Origin: Arthrobacter horti
Lineage (GTDB): Bacteria > Actinomycetota > Actinomycetes > Actinomycetales > Micrococcaceae
NCBI RefSeq assembly: GCF_030731045.1
Contig: NZ_JAVALS010000001.1
Location: 622,532-686,531, forward strand
Direction of reading: 5' to 3'
Length of the DNA: 64,000 nt
Part shown: positions 10,623-19,734 of the stretch, piece after piece
Layout: each line of letters starts with the position of its first letter
Position numbering within the stretch: the stretch's first letter is position 1
Position numbers and translations under genes: made by a program
The notes under the pieces: generated by a model
What the model saw: the letters and a program-made list of their open reading frames with translations, nothing else
What the model was told of the DNA's origin: nothing
The model's database searches: none

Positions 10623-11009
10623 TCAGGAGTTCGAGCCGCTCTCATAGGCCGCGGAGAGGAGGCGGACCGCCTCCTTCAGGCTCATCCCACCGGCCAGAGC
10701 GGCGGCGGCGAAGGCCGCGGCCGCGGCCTGGAGACCCTGTTCGCGCCCGTCCCTCGGGAGCACGACGGTGCCGCCGCGCCCCCGGGTCTCCACCACTGCC
10801 GCCGCCTCAAGCTCCTTGTAAGCGCGGGCCACGGTGTGCGGCGCGACGTCGAGCTCGGTGGCGAGAGCCCGGACAGCCGGCAGGCGCCGGCCCGCCGGAA
10901 GGGTTCCCTTGTCCGCGAGTTCCAGAATGCGGAGCCTGAGCTGCTCGAAGAGCGGCACGGAGCTCTCCGCGCTGGGACGCCAGGACCCGGGGAAGGCTGC
11001 CACGTTCAC
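10623..11009 (-). CDS. GntR-family transcriptional regulator, YtrA type
   Basis: Short GntR-type regulator, 128 residues. The N-terminal winged helix-turn-helix includes PLFEQLRLRILELADKGTL, LPAVRALATELDVAPHTVAR and AYKELEAAAVVETRGRGGT. It has only a short tail instead of a large effector domain, as in the YtrA subfamily, which often controls adjacent transport or export genes. GTG start at 11009 overlaps the stop of the methyltransferase gene by 4 nt (GTGA) and has GGGGGAG upstream, so the two genes form an operon. The effector and targets are unknown. Confidence 0.88.
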   Translation of the reverse strand: MNVAAFPGSWRPSAESSVPLFEQLRLRILELADKGTLPAGRRLPAVRALATELDVAPHTVARAYKELEAAAVVETRGRGGTVVLPRDGREQGLQAAAAAFAAAALAGGMSLKEAVRLLSAAYESGSNS

Positions 11010-11812
11010 TCCCCCGCGCCCGTTCCGGCGGGCTTGTGCGCCACGGTGAAGATCCGCCGGAACGGGAACACCGTTCCGTGTGCGGTCGACGGGTAGGCGT
11101 CGCGCAGGCGCGCCGCGTACTCCTTCTCGAAGAGCAGTGCATCGGCCGCGTCGAGCGCGCCCAGGACCGGACGCAGCCCGGTCCCGCGCACCCATTCGAG
11201 CACCGGGTCCTGGCCCGGCAGGAGCTGCTGGTAACTGGTCTCCCAGGCGTCCGCGCGCCATCCGGCGTCGAGGGCGATCCGGAGGTAATCGGCCGGTTCC
11301 CCGACCGCGTCGCGGCGGCGCAGCACGCCGTCGAGCTTTCCCGACCACTGCGGCGTCTCGGCGAGCTCACGCATAAGCACATGCGACGGCGCGCCGAAGT
11401 TTCCCGGTACCTGGAATGCCAGCCATGAACCCTCCGGCATCGCGTTCAGCCAGCCGGGAAGCAGGAACTCGTGGCCGGGAACCCACTGCAGGGCGGCGTT
11501 GGACACGACGACGTCGGCCCGCCCGGGTGTCCAGGCGGCGATGTCCCCCAGTTCGAAGTGGAGGTTGGGGAACCGTTCGGTGTGGACGGCCGCCTGTTCG
11601 AGCATCGCGGCGGAGGAGTCGATGCCCACCACCTCGGCGCCGGGCCACCGCTCGGCCAGGGTGGCCGTCAGATTGCCGGGACCACAGCCGAGGTCCACCA
11701 CGAGCCGTGGAGAGTCCGCGTGGATCCGCTGCGTGAGGTCGAAGAACGGACGGTCCCGGTAGTCGCCGAACTGGACGTACTTGACCGGGTCCCACTCCAT
11801 GCGCTGTGTCAT
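11006..11812 (-). CDS. tam: Trans-aconitate 2-methyltransferase-like SAM methyltransferase
   Basis: Class I SAM-dependent methyltransferase, 268 residues, similar throughout to Tam. The N-terminal WDPVKYVQFGDYRDRPFFDL precedes SAM motif I VVDLGCGPGNLTATLAERWP, the acidic loop VVGIDSSAAML, and VVSNAALQWVPGH. Tam methylates trans-aconitate, a spontaneous inhibitor of aconitase, to its monomethyl ester in the cytoplasm. It is translationally coupled to the GntR regulator downstream. Confidence 0.88.
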   Translation of the reverse strand: MTQRMEWDPVKYVQFGDYRDRPFFDLTQRIHADSPRLVVDLGCGPGNLTATLAERWPGAEVVGIDSSAAMLEQAAVHTERFPNLHFELGDIAAWTPGRADVVVSNAALQWVPGHEFLLPGWLNAMPEGSWLAFQVPGNFGAPSHVLMRELAETPQWSGKLDGVLRRRDAVGEPADYLRIALDAGWRADAWETSYQQLLPGQDPVLEWVRGTGLRPVLGALDAADALLFEKEYAARLRDAYPSTAHGTVFPFRRIFTVAHKPAGTGAGE

Positions 11813-11870
11813 CGTTCGCTCCCTTGCTGCTCAGTGCGAGACTACCCCACGGCCAACCGCGACAGAGCTA

Positions 11871-11876
11871 TAGGCT
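11871..11876 (+). promoter_or_regulatory. -10 element of a leaderless helicase mRNA
   Basis: TAGGCT (TANNNT) ends 6 nt before the GTG at 11883. No ribosome binding site is present. Together these indicate transcription starting at or next to the start codon. Confidence 0.55.
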
Positions 11877-11882
11877 TGTCCA

Positions 11883-14408
11883 GTGAAACTCCTCGAACTG
11901 CTCCCTTCCGCGCGCCCTCTGGACGAGGACGCCGTGTACACCGCGTTCGTGGAGTGGACGGAGTCCCGTGGGCTCAGCCTCTACCCCGCCCAGGACGAAG
12001 CCGCGCTGGAACTCGTCGCCGGGTCCAACGTCATCCTGGCCACGCCCACAGGTTCCGGGAAGTCCATGGTGGCGATCGCCGCCCACTTCCACGCCATGGC
12101 CCGCGGGGAGCGCAGCTACTACACGGCCCCCATCAAGGCCCTCGTGTCAGAGAAGTTCTTCGCCCTCTGCGAGATCTTCGGTGCCGAGAATGTCGGCATG
12201 GTGACCGGGGACTCCTCGGTCAACGGCGACGCACCGATCGTCTGCTGCACCGCGGAGATCCTGGCCAATGTCGCGCTCCGTGAAGGTGCCGGGGCGGAGC
12301 TCGGGACCGTCATCATGGACGAGTTCCACTTCTACTCCGACCCACAGCGTGGCTGGGCCTGGCAGGTCCCCCTGCTCGAACTCCCTCAGGCGCAGTTCCT
12401 GCTCATGTCCGCCACCCTGGGCGACGTGACGCGCTTCGAGAAGGGACTCAGCGAGCTCACCGGCCGGGACTCGGTCACGGTCAGCTCTGCGGAACGCCCC
12501 ATCCCGCTCCACTTCTACTTCGGTATGAAGCCCATGGCCGAAACCCTGGAGGAGCTTCTCGAGACCCGCCAGGTGCCCGTCTATGTGGTGCACTTCAGCC
12601 AGCTCGAGGCCATCGAGAGGGCGCAATCGCTCATGAGCGTCAACATGTGCACGCGTGAAGAGAAGGACCGGATCGCTGAGTTGATCGCCGGTTTCCGCTT
12701 CTCGGCGGGCTTCGGCAAGACCCTGAACCGCTTGGTGCGGCACGGCATCGGCGTGCACCACGCCGGCATGCTGCCCAAGTACCGCCGTCTGGTGGAACAA
12801 CTCGCCCAGGCCGGCCTGCTCAAGGTCATCTGCGGAACGGACACGCTGGGCGTAGGCATCAACGTGCCCATCCGCACCGTGGTGCTCACCGCGCTGAGCA
12901 AGTACGACGGCGTGCGGACGCGCCTGCTGAACGCGCGGGAGTTCCATCAGATCGCCGGGCGCGCCGGCCGCGCCGGGTTCGACACGGCGGGGACGGTGGT
13001 GGTGCAGGCGCCGGAGCACGTGATCGAGAACGCCAAGTCCATGGCGAAGGCGGTGGCCAAGTTCGGCGATGACCAGAAGAAACTGCGCCAGGTGGTGCGG
13101 AAGAAGCCGCCGGAGGGCTTCGTCTCCTGGGGCGAGCCGACATTCAACCGCCTGGTCGAGTCGGTTCCGGAGCCGCTCTCCTCCAGCTTCACCGTCACCC
13201 ATGCGATGCTCCTGAATCTCCTGGAGCGCCCGGGTGACCCGTTCGCCGTCGCGCGCCACCTCCTGGAGTCCAATCACGAGCCCCGTTCGCGGCAGCTGGA
13301 GCTGATGCGCAAGGCGCTCGGCATCTACCGTGAGCTACTGGCGGCCGGCGTCGTCGAACGCATCCCGGAGGCCGAACGCGGCACCGACGGCCGTTCGGTC
13401 CGTCTCACCGTCCACCTGCAGGACAACTTCGCCTTGAACCAGCCCCTCTCGCCGTTCGCGCTCGCCGCGCTCGAGCTGCTGGACCCGGAGTCGCCGTCGT
13501 ATGCCCTCGACGTGGTCTCCGTCATCGAATCCACCCTGGACAAGCCGCGTCAGATCCTCTCCGCCCAGCTCAAGAAGGCCCGCACGGACGCCGTGACGGC
13601 CATGAAGGCGGAAGGGATGGAGTACGAACAGCGCATGAAGGCACTGGACGAGGTCACCTACGCCCAGCCCCTCGGCGAGCTCCTCCTCGAGTCCTTCGAC
13701 ACCTATCGCCGGGCGGCGCCGTGGGTGGGCGACTTCGAGCTCTCCCCCAAGTCCGTGGTCCGCGACATGTACGAACGTGCCATGAGCTTCGGCGAGTTCG
13801 TCCAGTTCTACGGCCTGGCCCGCAGTGAAGGCAATGTGCTGCGCTACCTCAGTGACGCCATCAAGGCACTCCGCCAGACGGTCCCCGCGGACGCCCTCCG
13901 CGAAGACCTCGAGGACCTCATCGCCTGGCTGGGCGAGCTGGTGCGGCAGGTCGACTCGAGCCTGCTGGACGAGTGGGAGGAACTCACCCATCCCCACGAC
14001 CACGCCGAGGACCCGATCATCCCGCCCGCCCCGCCGAAGCTGACGGACAACCTCCGGGCCTTCCGCGTCATGGTCCGCAACGAGATGTTCCGCCGCGTGG
14101 AGCTCTTCGCGGACGAGGACTCCAAGGCTCTCGGCGAGCTCGACGGGGACGCCGGCTGGAATGCCGAGCGCTGGGAGGACGCACTGGACGACTATTTCGA
14201 CGAGCACGACGACATCTCCACGGGTGCGGACGCCCGCGGCCCGCAACTGCTCATGATCACCGAGCACCCCCGCCACTGGGAGGTCCGCCAGACCTTCGCC
14301 GACCCGGCCGGCAACCACGACTGGGGCATCTCCGCCACCGTGGACCTGGTCGCCTCGGACGAGGCCGGCAGCGCGGTGCTCACGCTCAAGGACGTCAATC
14401 GGCTCTAG
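11883..14408 (+). CDS. Ski2-like DEAD/DEAH-box RNA helicase with DUF3516 domain
   Basis: Superfamily II helicase of 841 residues. Motif I is ATPTGSGKSMVA near residue 60, motif II DEFHFYS (a DEAH-like variant), motif III LMSATLGD, and motifs V-VI TLGVGINVPIRTV and HQIAGRAGRAGFD, as in Ski2/Mtr4/HelY helicases. The C-terminal half matches the actinobacterial DUF3516 extension. A role in RNA turnover or ribosome maturation is inferred from the superfamily. It is a single gene reading opposite to tam; no ribosome binding site precedes GTG 11883. Confidence 0.9.
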   Translation: MKLLELLPSARPLDEDAVYTAFVEWTESRGLSLYPAQDEAALELVAGSNVILATPTGSGKSMVAIAAHFHAMARGERSYYTAPIKALVSEKFFALCEIFGAENVGMVTGDSSVNGDAPIVCCTAEILANVALREGAGAELGTVIMDEFHFYSDPQRGWAWQVPLLELPQAQFLLMSATLGDVTRFEKGLSELTGRDSVTVSSAERPIPLHFYFGMKPMAETLEELLETRQVPVYVVHFSQLEAIERAQSLMSVNMCTREEKDRIAELIAGFRFSAGFGKTLNRLVRHGIGVHHAGMLPKYRRLVEQLAQAGLLKVICGTDTLGVGINVPIRTVVLTALSKYDGVRTRLLNAREFHQIAGRAGRAGFDTAGTVVVQAPEHVIENAKSMAKAVAKFGDDQKKLRQVVRKKPPEGFVSWGEPTFNRLVESVPEPLSSSFTVTHAMLLNLLERPGDPFAVARHLLESNHEPRSRQLELMRKALGIYRELLAAGVVERIPEAERGTDGRSVRLTVHLQDNFALNQPLSPFALAALELLDPESPSYALDVVSVIESTLDKPRQILSAQLKKARTDAVTAMKAEGMEYEQRMKALDEVTYAQPLGELLLESFDTYRRAAPWVGDFELSPKSVVRDMYERAMSFGEFVQFYGLARSEGNVLRYLSDAIKALRQTVPADALREDLEDLIAWLGELVRQVDSSLLDEWEELTHPHDHAEDPIIPPAPPKLTDNLRAFRVMVRNEMFRRVELFADEDSKALGELDGDAGWNAERWEDALDDYFDEHDDISTGADARGPQLLMITEHPRHWEVRQTFADPAGNHDWGISATVDLVASDEAGSAVLTLKDVNRL

Positions 14409-14435
14409 GTGATCTCTGGCACTAAGCTGGATTTC

Positions 14436-14954
14436 ATGAGCCGTATTCGTGAAGCAAGCCGTGCCGATGTGCCCGAAATCCACCAGATGATCGTCGACCT
14501 GGCGGTCTACGAGAAGGAGCCGGACGCCGTCCGGAACACCCCGGCGGAGCTTGAGCGCCATCTGTTCGACGGCAGCCCGGCCATCTACGCGGCGATCGCG
14601 GAAGACGACCTCGGCCGGACCCGCGGCTTCGCACTGTGGTTCCTGAACTACTCCACCTGGGAGGGCGTCCATGGTGTCTATCTCGAGGACCTCTACGTCA
14701 AGCCGGAAGCCCGCGGCGAGGGCCACGGCAAGGCGTTGCTCACCTACCTGGCCGGTCTGGCCGTGGAGCGCGGCTACGCCCGCATGGAGTGGAGCGTCCT
14801 GAACTGGAACCAGCCCTCCATCGACTTCTACGAGTCCCTGGGCGCGTTCCCCATGAGCGAGTGGTCCACCTTCCGGCTCACCGGCGACGCCCTGCGCTCA
14901 GCGGGCGAGGTCTTCGCGACGACGGCGCACGCCGCCGGAGTGGTCACGGCATGA
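14436..14954 (+). CDS. GNAT acetyltransferase, SSAT/thialysine acetyltransferase-like
   Basis: GNAT-fold N-acetyltransferase, 172 residues. The acetyl-CoA site is VYLEDLYVKPEARGEGHGKALL, with the C-terminal NQPSIDFYESLGA. The layout, with FALWFLNYSTWEG before motif A, resembles spermidine/spermine and thialysine acetyltransferases. The substrate is not proven. ATG 14436 is preferred over the in-frame GTG at 14409, because TAAGCT (14423-14428) is a -10 element 7 nt upstream, giving a leaderless mRNA. The stop overlaps the next start by ATGA. Confidence 0.88.
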   Translation: MSRIREASRADVPEIHQMIVDLAVYEKEPDAVRNTPAELERHLFDGSPAIYAAIAEDDLGRTRGFALWFLNYSTWEGVHGVYLEDLYVKPEARGEGHGKALLTYLAGLAVERGYARMEWSVLNWNQPSIDFYESLGAFPMSEWSTFRLTGDALRSAGEVFATTAHAAGVVTA

Positions 14955-16273
14955 CGGTCCCGCAGCGGACGATGGCAGTCCACCGGCCCGGCGCGGTCCA
15001 CGAGTTCCGCGGGCTCCGCACGGCGGACCACCGTTTCACCGTGCCGCTGCGGCCTGCCGAACCGGACGGCGAGACCCTCGAGGTGTTCGCCCGGGAGTAC
15101 ACCCGCGGCGGGCTCACCCAGGAGCAGCGGGACGGGCTCCCCTGGCTCCTGTTCTTCCAGGGCGGGCCGGGCTTTCCCGGGAACCGCTGGGCCGGCCTGA
15201 GCGGCTGGGCCAAGGCCGCCACGGATCACTTCCGCGTCCTCATGCTGGACCAGCGCGGTACCGGCCTCTCCAGCCCGGTGGAGGCGAAGTCCCTTGCCGC
15301 TCGCGGCGACGCGGCCGCCCAGGCCGAATATCTCAGCCACTTCCGGCACGACTCCATCGTGGCGGATGCCGAGGCGATCCGTGAGTCGCTCGGCGTCGCA
15401 CAGTGGAGCGTCTTCGGCCAGAGCTTCGGTGGCTGGTGCTCCCTGGCCTATCTGTCCCGGGCGCCTCAGGCGCTCCGCGAGGTCCTGATCACGGGCGGTC
15501 TGGCGCCCCTGCAGGGCTCCCCGGACCGGGTGTACCGCGCCACCTTCGCCCGGATGGAAGCGCGGAACCGCGAGTACTTCTCCTGGTACCCGGAGGACCG
15601 TGCGCTGGTGAACCGCATCGCGGCGCACCTCCGTGCCGTGCCCGAGCACCTGCCCCGCGGGGAACGGCTGACCGTGGAGCGGTTCCAGATGCTCGGCATG
15701 TACCTCGGCGGGAACACCCGGGTCGACTCCCTCCACCACCTCCTGGAGAAGGCCTTGATCACCACCCCTGACGGTGAGCGGCTGTCCGACTGGTTCCTGG
15801 CCCAGCTCCCCGCGTACGTCGACTTCGCACCCAACCCGCTCTACGCCGTCGTACATGAGTCCATCTACGCGCAGCAGGAGGCGACCCGGTGGTCGGCGGC
15901 GCGCGTCCAGCAGGAGTTCCCGCAGTTCTCCCCCGATGCGGAGGATCTGCTCCTGACCGGCGAGATGATCCACCCGTGGCTCTTCGCCCAGGACCCAACG
16001 CTCACGCCGCTGACCGAGGTGGCCGAACTCCTGGCCGCCAAGGAGGACTGGCCGCGGGTGTTCGACCTGGACGTCCTGGCCACCAACACCGTCCCCGTGG
16101 CCGCCGCCGTGTATGCGGACGACGTGTTCGTGGACCATGATCTGTCCCTGGAGACCGCCGCCGCCGTGCGCCGTCTGCAGACCTGGGTCACCCCGGACTT
16201 CCACCATGACGGCATCGCGGACGACGGCGAGGCGATCTTCCGCCGGCTGCTCGCCATGGCGCGGGGCGAGTAG
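14951..16273 (+). CDS. S33-family proline iminopeptidase-like alpha/beta hydrolase
   Basis: Alpha/beta hydrolase of 440 residues resembling proline iminopeptidase (MEROPS S33), which removes N-terminal proline from peptides. Visible are the oxyanion segment FQGGPGFPGNRW, the DQRGTGLS turn, the nucleophile elbow GQSFGGW, and candidate Asp and His near the C-terminus (AAVYADDVFVDHD; TPDFHHDGIADD). ATG 14951 overlaps the GNAT stop by 4 nt, so this earliest plausible start is coupled. No signal peptide, so cytoplasmic. It converges on terC with only 3 bp between the stops. Confidence 0.9.
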   Translation: MTVPQRTMAVHRPGAVHEFRGLRTADHRFTVPLRPAEPDGETLEVFAREYTRGGLTQEQRDGLPWLLFFQGGPGFPGNRWAGLSGWAKAATDHFRVLMLDQRGTGLSSPVEAKSLAARGDAAAQAEYLSHFRHDSIVADAEAIRESLGVAQWSVFGQSFGGWCSLAYLSRAPQALREVLITGGLAPLQGSPDRVYRATFARMEARNREYFSWYPEDRALVNRIAAHLRAVPEHLPRGERLTVERFQMLGMYLGGNTRVDSLHHLLEKALITTPDGERLSDWFLAQLPAYVDFAPNPLYAVVHESIYAQQEATRWSAARVQQEFPQFSPDAEDLLLTGEMIHPWLFAQDPTLTPLTEVAELLAAKEDWPRVFDLDVLATNTVPVAAAVYADDVFVDHDLSLETAAAVRRLQTWVTPDFHHDGIADDGEAIFRRLLAMARGE

Positions 16274-16276
16274 GGC

Positions 16277-17329
16277 CTACGACGCCGCGTCGCTCTCCTC
16301 CTGGTGCGCCACCCGGTCCGCCGTCTGGCTGATCCGGTGGGCCTCCGGTTCGCGGCCGTCCCGCTTCTTGGACACCGCCAGGGAGGCCACGACGGCGAGG
16401 ACGATGGTGCCGACGATGAACAGCAGGGAGAAGGACGTGGGGATGTCCGGCGCCCACTCGATGTGCCGTCCGCCGTTGATGAACGGCAGCTCGTTCTCAT
16501 GCATGGCGTGGAAGATCAGCTTGAAGCCGATGAAGCCCAGGATCACCGAGAGCGCGTGCTTGAGGTAGATGAGGCGTTCCATCAGGCCGCCGAGCAGGAA
16601 GTAGAGCTGGCGCAGGCCCATGAGGGCGAAGATGTTGGCGGTGAACACGATGAACGGGCTCTTGGTGAGGCCGAAGATCGCCGGGATGGAGTCCAGGGCG
16701 AAGAGCAGGTCCGTCATGCCGAGGGTCAGGAAGACCAGGAGCATCGGGGTGAAGTAGCGCTTGCCGTCGATCCGTACGGTGGCCTTTCCGCCATTGAACC
16801 GGGAGTGCATCGGCAGGACCTTGGACAGGCGCGCCACCAGGCGGTTCTCCCCGCCTTCCTCCTCATCCTCGCTGTTGTCCGCGGCCTGCTTGTACGCCGT
16901 CCACAGCAGGAACGCGCCGAAGATGTAGAACACCCAGGAGAACTGCTCGATGATGACGGCGCCCAGCAGGATGAAGATGCCGCGCAGCACCAGGGCGATG
17001 ACGATGCCCACCATGAGGGCTTCCTGCTGGTATTTCCGGGGCACCGAGAAGCGCGCCATGATGATGATGAACACGAACAGGTTGTCGATGCTCAGGCTGT
17101 ACTCGGTGACCCAGCCGGCGACGAACTGGCCGCCGAACTCGGGACCGGCGAAGAGGAAGATCAGCCCGGCGAACACGAGAGCCAGCGCCACGTAGAACCC
17201 GACCCAGAGGCCGGCCTCCTTCATGGAGGGCTCATGGGGGCGTTTGAGGACCAGCAACAGGTCCGTCAGGAGGACCACACCGAGGACCACGAAGGATCCG
17301 ATTTCAAACCAGAGAGGAAGATCGAGCAC
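16277..17329 (-). CDS. terC: TerC/Alx-family membrane protein, probable Mn2+ exporter
   Basis: Integral membrane protein of 350 residues with about nine hydrophobic segments. The TerC signatures include WVTEYSLSIDNLFVFIIIM and FALDSIPAIFGLTKSPFIVF, in which acidic residues lie in membrane segments. A charged loop (DNSEDEEEGGENR) divides the protein in two. TerC/Alx proteins with this architecture export manganese and protect against excess metal. GTG start at 17329. The preceding 130 nt carry a probable yybP-ykoY riboswitch, which supports a manganese function directly. Confidence 0.93.
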   Translation of the reverse strand: MLDLPLWFEIGSFVVLGVVLLTDLLLVLKRPHEPSMKEAGLWVGFYVALALVFAGLIFLFAGPEFGGQFVAGWVTEYSLSIDNLFVFIIIMARFSVPRKYQQEALMVGIVIALVLRGIFILLGAVIIEQFSWVFYIFGAFLLWTAYKQAADNSEDEEEGGENRLVARLSKVLPMHSRFNGGKATVRIDGKRYFTPMLLVFLTLGMTDLLFALDSIPAIFGLTKSPFIVFTANIFALMGLRQLYFLLGGLMERLIYLKHALSVILGFIGFKLIFHAMHENELPFINGGRHIEWAPDIPTSFSLLFIVGTIVLAVVASLAVSKKRDGREPEAHRISQTADRVAHQEESDAAS

Positions 17330-17344
17330 GAAGGTGCCTTTCGC

Positions 17345-17460
17345 AGGGTACGGACAATCGCCGTAAGTCTCTCCGGCCCCGATGATTCGGAACCCTCCCA
17401 GCCCGGCGAGGCGCCATTGCCTTGCGTGTTGACGGACCGAGAACGCGGGATACTCCCCTA
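17345..17460 (-). promoter_or_regulatory. yybP-ykoY manganese riboswitch upstream of terC
   Basis: The minus-strand leader of terC starts with AGGGGAGTA (17459-17451), then GTCCGTCAACACGC, and later GGCCGGAGAGACTTACGGC (17378-17360) and GTACCCT (17352-17346), which can close the basal helix with AGGG. These are the conserved parts and order of the yybP-ykoY family (GGGGAGUA, then the GCCGGAGAGAC/UACG core), a Mn2+ sensor found before TerC-type and MntP-type exporters. The switch ends about 15 nt before the start codon, so control of translation initiation is plausible. Made by eye, without a covariance search. Confidence 0.8.
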
Positions 17461-17470
17461 CTCGTCAATC

Positions 17471-17476
17471 AGTTTA
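17471..17476 (-). promoter_or_regulatory. -10 element of the terC riboswitch transcript
   Basis: TAAACT (17476-17471) lies about 12-17 nt before the GGGGAGTA block of the riboswitch and inside the uvrB-terC gap. The -35 region would fall within the uvrB 3' end; no strong hexamer is seen there. Confidence 0.45.
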
Positions 17477-17493
17477 TCTCATGCCGCTGGGGA

Positions 17494-19590
17494 TCATGCG
17501 TGACCTGCCGCCTGCATCTGGCGGAGCTCCTTCTTCAGATCCGCCACCTCGTCACGCAGCCGCGCCGCGAGTTCGAACTGGAGCTCGGCGGCCGCGGCGT
17601 GCATCTGCTCGGTCATCTGCTCGATCAGGCCCACCAGTTCCGTGGCCGGTGCCGCGGCCAGCCCGTCCTGGCGGACCTTGGCTCCCGCCTTCTCCGCGGC
17701 GGCCTTGGAACCCTTGGGGTTCCGGCCCGTGGTGGCCAGGAGCTCCTTGGTGTCCGCATCCTCCCGGGCCAGCTGATCGGTGATGTCCGCGATCCGCTTG
17801 CGCAGGGGCTGCGGGTCCACCCCGTGCTCCTTGTTGTACGCCATCTGGATCTCGCGGCGGCGGTTGGTCTCATCGATGGCGCGCTCCATCGAGTCCGTGA
17901 CCCGGTCCGCGTACATGTGGACCTGGCCGGACACGTTGCGGGCGGCACGGCCGATGGTCTGGATCAGCGACGTGGACGAACGCAGGAAGCCCTCCTTGTC
18001 CGCGTCCAGGATCGCCACGAGGGACACCTCGGGAAGGTCCAGGCCTTCACGGAGGAGGTTGATGCCCACCAGGACGTCGAACACGCCGAGCCGCAGTTCG
18101 CGCAGCAGTTCCACGCGGCGCAGCGTGTCCACATCGGAATGCAGGTACTGGACTTTCACCCCGTGGCTCATCAGGTACTCGGTGAGATCCTCGGCCATGC
18201 GCTTGGTGAGCGTGGTGACCAGCACGCGCTCGTCCTTCTCGGTGCGTTCCCGGATCTCCCCCAGCAGATCGTCGATCTGGCCCTTGGTCGGCTTGACCAC
18301 GATCTCCGGATCGATCAGGCCGGTGGGGCGGATGATCTGCTGGACCACACCGTCCGACTTGCCCAGCTCGTAGGAGCCCGGGGTAGCGGAGAGGTACACC
18401 GTCTGGCCGACGCGCTCCAGGAACTCGTCCCACTTCAGCGGCCGGTTGTCCAGCGCGGACGGCAGCCGGAAGCCATGCTCCACCAGAGTCCGCTTGCGGC
18501 TGGCGTCGCCCTCGTACATGGCGCCGATCTGTGGCACGGTGACGTGGGATTCGTCGATCACCATCATGAAGTCATCCGGGAAGTAGTCCAGGAGACAGTG
18601 CGGGGCCGAGCCGGCCTCGCGCCCGTCGATGTGGCGCGAGTAGTTCTCGATGCCGTTGCAGAAGCCCATCTGCTGCATCATCTCGAGGTCGTAGGTGGTG
18701 CGCATCCGCAGGCGCTGTGCTTCGACCAGTTTGTTCTGGGACTCCAGCACCTTCAGCCGGGACGCCAGCTCATCCTCGATGGCCGTGATCGCCCGCCCCA
18801 TCCGCTCCGGGCCGGCCACATAGTGAGAGGCCGGGAAGACGTACATCTCGTTCTCATCCCGGATGACCTCACCGGTGACAGGGTGCAGCGTCTGGATGCT
18901 CTCCACCTCGTCACCGAAGAACTCGATGCGCAACGCCAGTTCCTCATACATCGGGATGATCTCCACGGTGTCCCCGCGCACCCGGAAGGTGCCGCGGTGG
19001 AAGTCCATGTCGTTCCGGGAGTACTGCATGGCCACGAAACGGCGCAGCAGATCGTCCCGGTTGATCTCCATGCCCCGCTTCAGCGTCACCATCCCCGCGA
19101 TGTACTCCTCCGGGGTGCCGAGGCCGTAGATGCAGGACACGGTGGCAACCACGATCACGTCACGCCGTGTCAGCAGCGCGTTGGTGGCCGAGTGCCGGAG
19201 CCGCTCCACCTCCTCGTTGACCGAGGAGTCCTTCTCGATGAAGGTGTCCGTCTGAGGCACGTACGCCTCCGGCTGGTAATAGTCGTAGTAGGAGACGAAG
19301 TACTCCACCGCGTTGTTCGGCAACAGCTCGCGGAACTCGTTGGCCAGCTGCGCCGCAAGGGTCTTGTTCTGCACCAGCACCAGCGTGGGCCGCTGGACCT
19401 GTTCGATCAGCCACGCCGTCGTGGCGCTCTTGCCGGTGCCTGTGGCACCCAGGAGCACGATGTCCTTCTCGCCGTTCCGGATGCGTTCCGTCAGCTCCGC
19501 GATGGCGGTGGGCTGGTCGCCTGCGGGCTGGTACTCGCTGACGACTTCAAAGGGGGCGACGACGCGGTTGATCTCCTGGGCGAGGCTCAT
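17494..19590 (-). CDS. uvrB: Excinuclease ABC subunit B
   Basis: UvrB, 698 residues, loads onto damaged DNA after UvrA and recruits UvrC. Walker A is GATGTGKS near residues 48-55. The beta-hairpin region [20 protein letters not shown] inserts between strands, motif II is VIDESHV, and the helicase C-terminal motifs include [10 protein letters not shown]. The UVR domain at the C-terminus ([20 protein letters not shown]) contacts UvrC. ATG 19590 is 6 nt after TACATT (19602-19597), so it is probably leaderless. Confidence 0.97.
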   Translation of the reverse strand: MSLAQEINRVVAPFEVVSEYQPAGDQPTAIAELTERIRNGEKDIVLLGATGTGKSATTAWLIEQVQRPTLVLVQNKTLAAQLANEFRELLPNNAVEYFVSYYDYYQPEAYVPQTDTFIEKDSSVNEEVERLRHSATNALLTRRDVIVVATVSCIYGLGTPEEYIAGMVTLKRGMEINRDDLLRRFVAMQYSRNDMDFHRGTFRVRGDTVEIIPMYEELALRIEFFGDEVESIQTLHPVTGEVIRDENEMYVFPASHYVAGPERMGRAITAIEDELASRLKVLESQNKLVEAQRLRMRTTYDLEMMQQMGFCNGIENYSRHIDGREAGSAPHCLLDYFPDDFMMVIDESHVTVPQIGAMYEGDASRKRTLVEHGFRLPSALDNRPLKWDEFLERVGQTVYLSATPGSYELGKSDGVVQQIIRPTGLIDPEIVVKPTKGQIDDLLGEIRERTEKDERVLVTTLTKRMAEDLTEYLMSHGVKVQYLHSDVDTLRRVELLRELRLGVFDVLVGINLLREGLDLPEVSLVAILDADKEGFLRSSTSLIQTIGRAARNVSGQVHMYADRVTDSMERAIDETNRRREIQMAYNKEHGVDPQPLRKRIADITDQLAREDADTKELLATTGRNPKGSKAAAEKAGAKVRQDGLAAAPATELVGLIEQMTEQMHAAAAELQFELAARLRDEVADLKKELRQMQAAGHA

Positions 19591-19605
19591 AGAACAAATG
19601 TACTA
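19590..19605. promoter_or_regulatory. Possible weak LexA box at the uvrB start
   Basis: TAGAACAAATGTACTA overlaps the uvrB -10 region and start codon. It matches the palindromic SOS consensus TCGAACANNTGTTCGA at about 11 of 14 fixed positions. The central AACA/TGT half-sites are present and the outer bases are degraded. The uvrA box is much better. Confidence 0.4.
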
Positions 19606-19627
19606 CCCGGCTCTGACAGCCTGGCAG

Positions 19628-19734
19628 ACGCGGACGGGTAGGACACTCCGCGCGCTCGCTCGGGACCGCTGTGCCCTGGCGGGCCCACGCGTCCCTCGCT
19701 TGGACGCGCGCGGCCGTGTCCTACCCGTCCGCGT
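19628..19734. repeat. Long inverted repeat between uvrB and coaE
   Basis: Two perfect 19-bp arms, ACGCGGACGGGTAGGACAC (19628-19646) and its exact reverse complement (19716-19734), flank 69 bp. Pairing continues inward with CCGCGCGC/GCGCGCGG, and a smaller hairpin GCGTCC/GGACGC sits in the middle. The right arm encodes the last codons and stop of coaE. It could be an extended terminator hairpin of coaE or a small mobile repeat that landed on the gene end. No second copy was noticed in this window. Confidence 0.75.

Noticed and set aside
13335-14726. 463-codon minus-strand frame opposite the helicase and GNAT genes
   Set aside because: Antisense shadow; spans two real genes.
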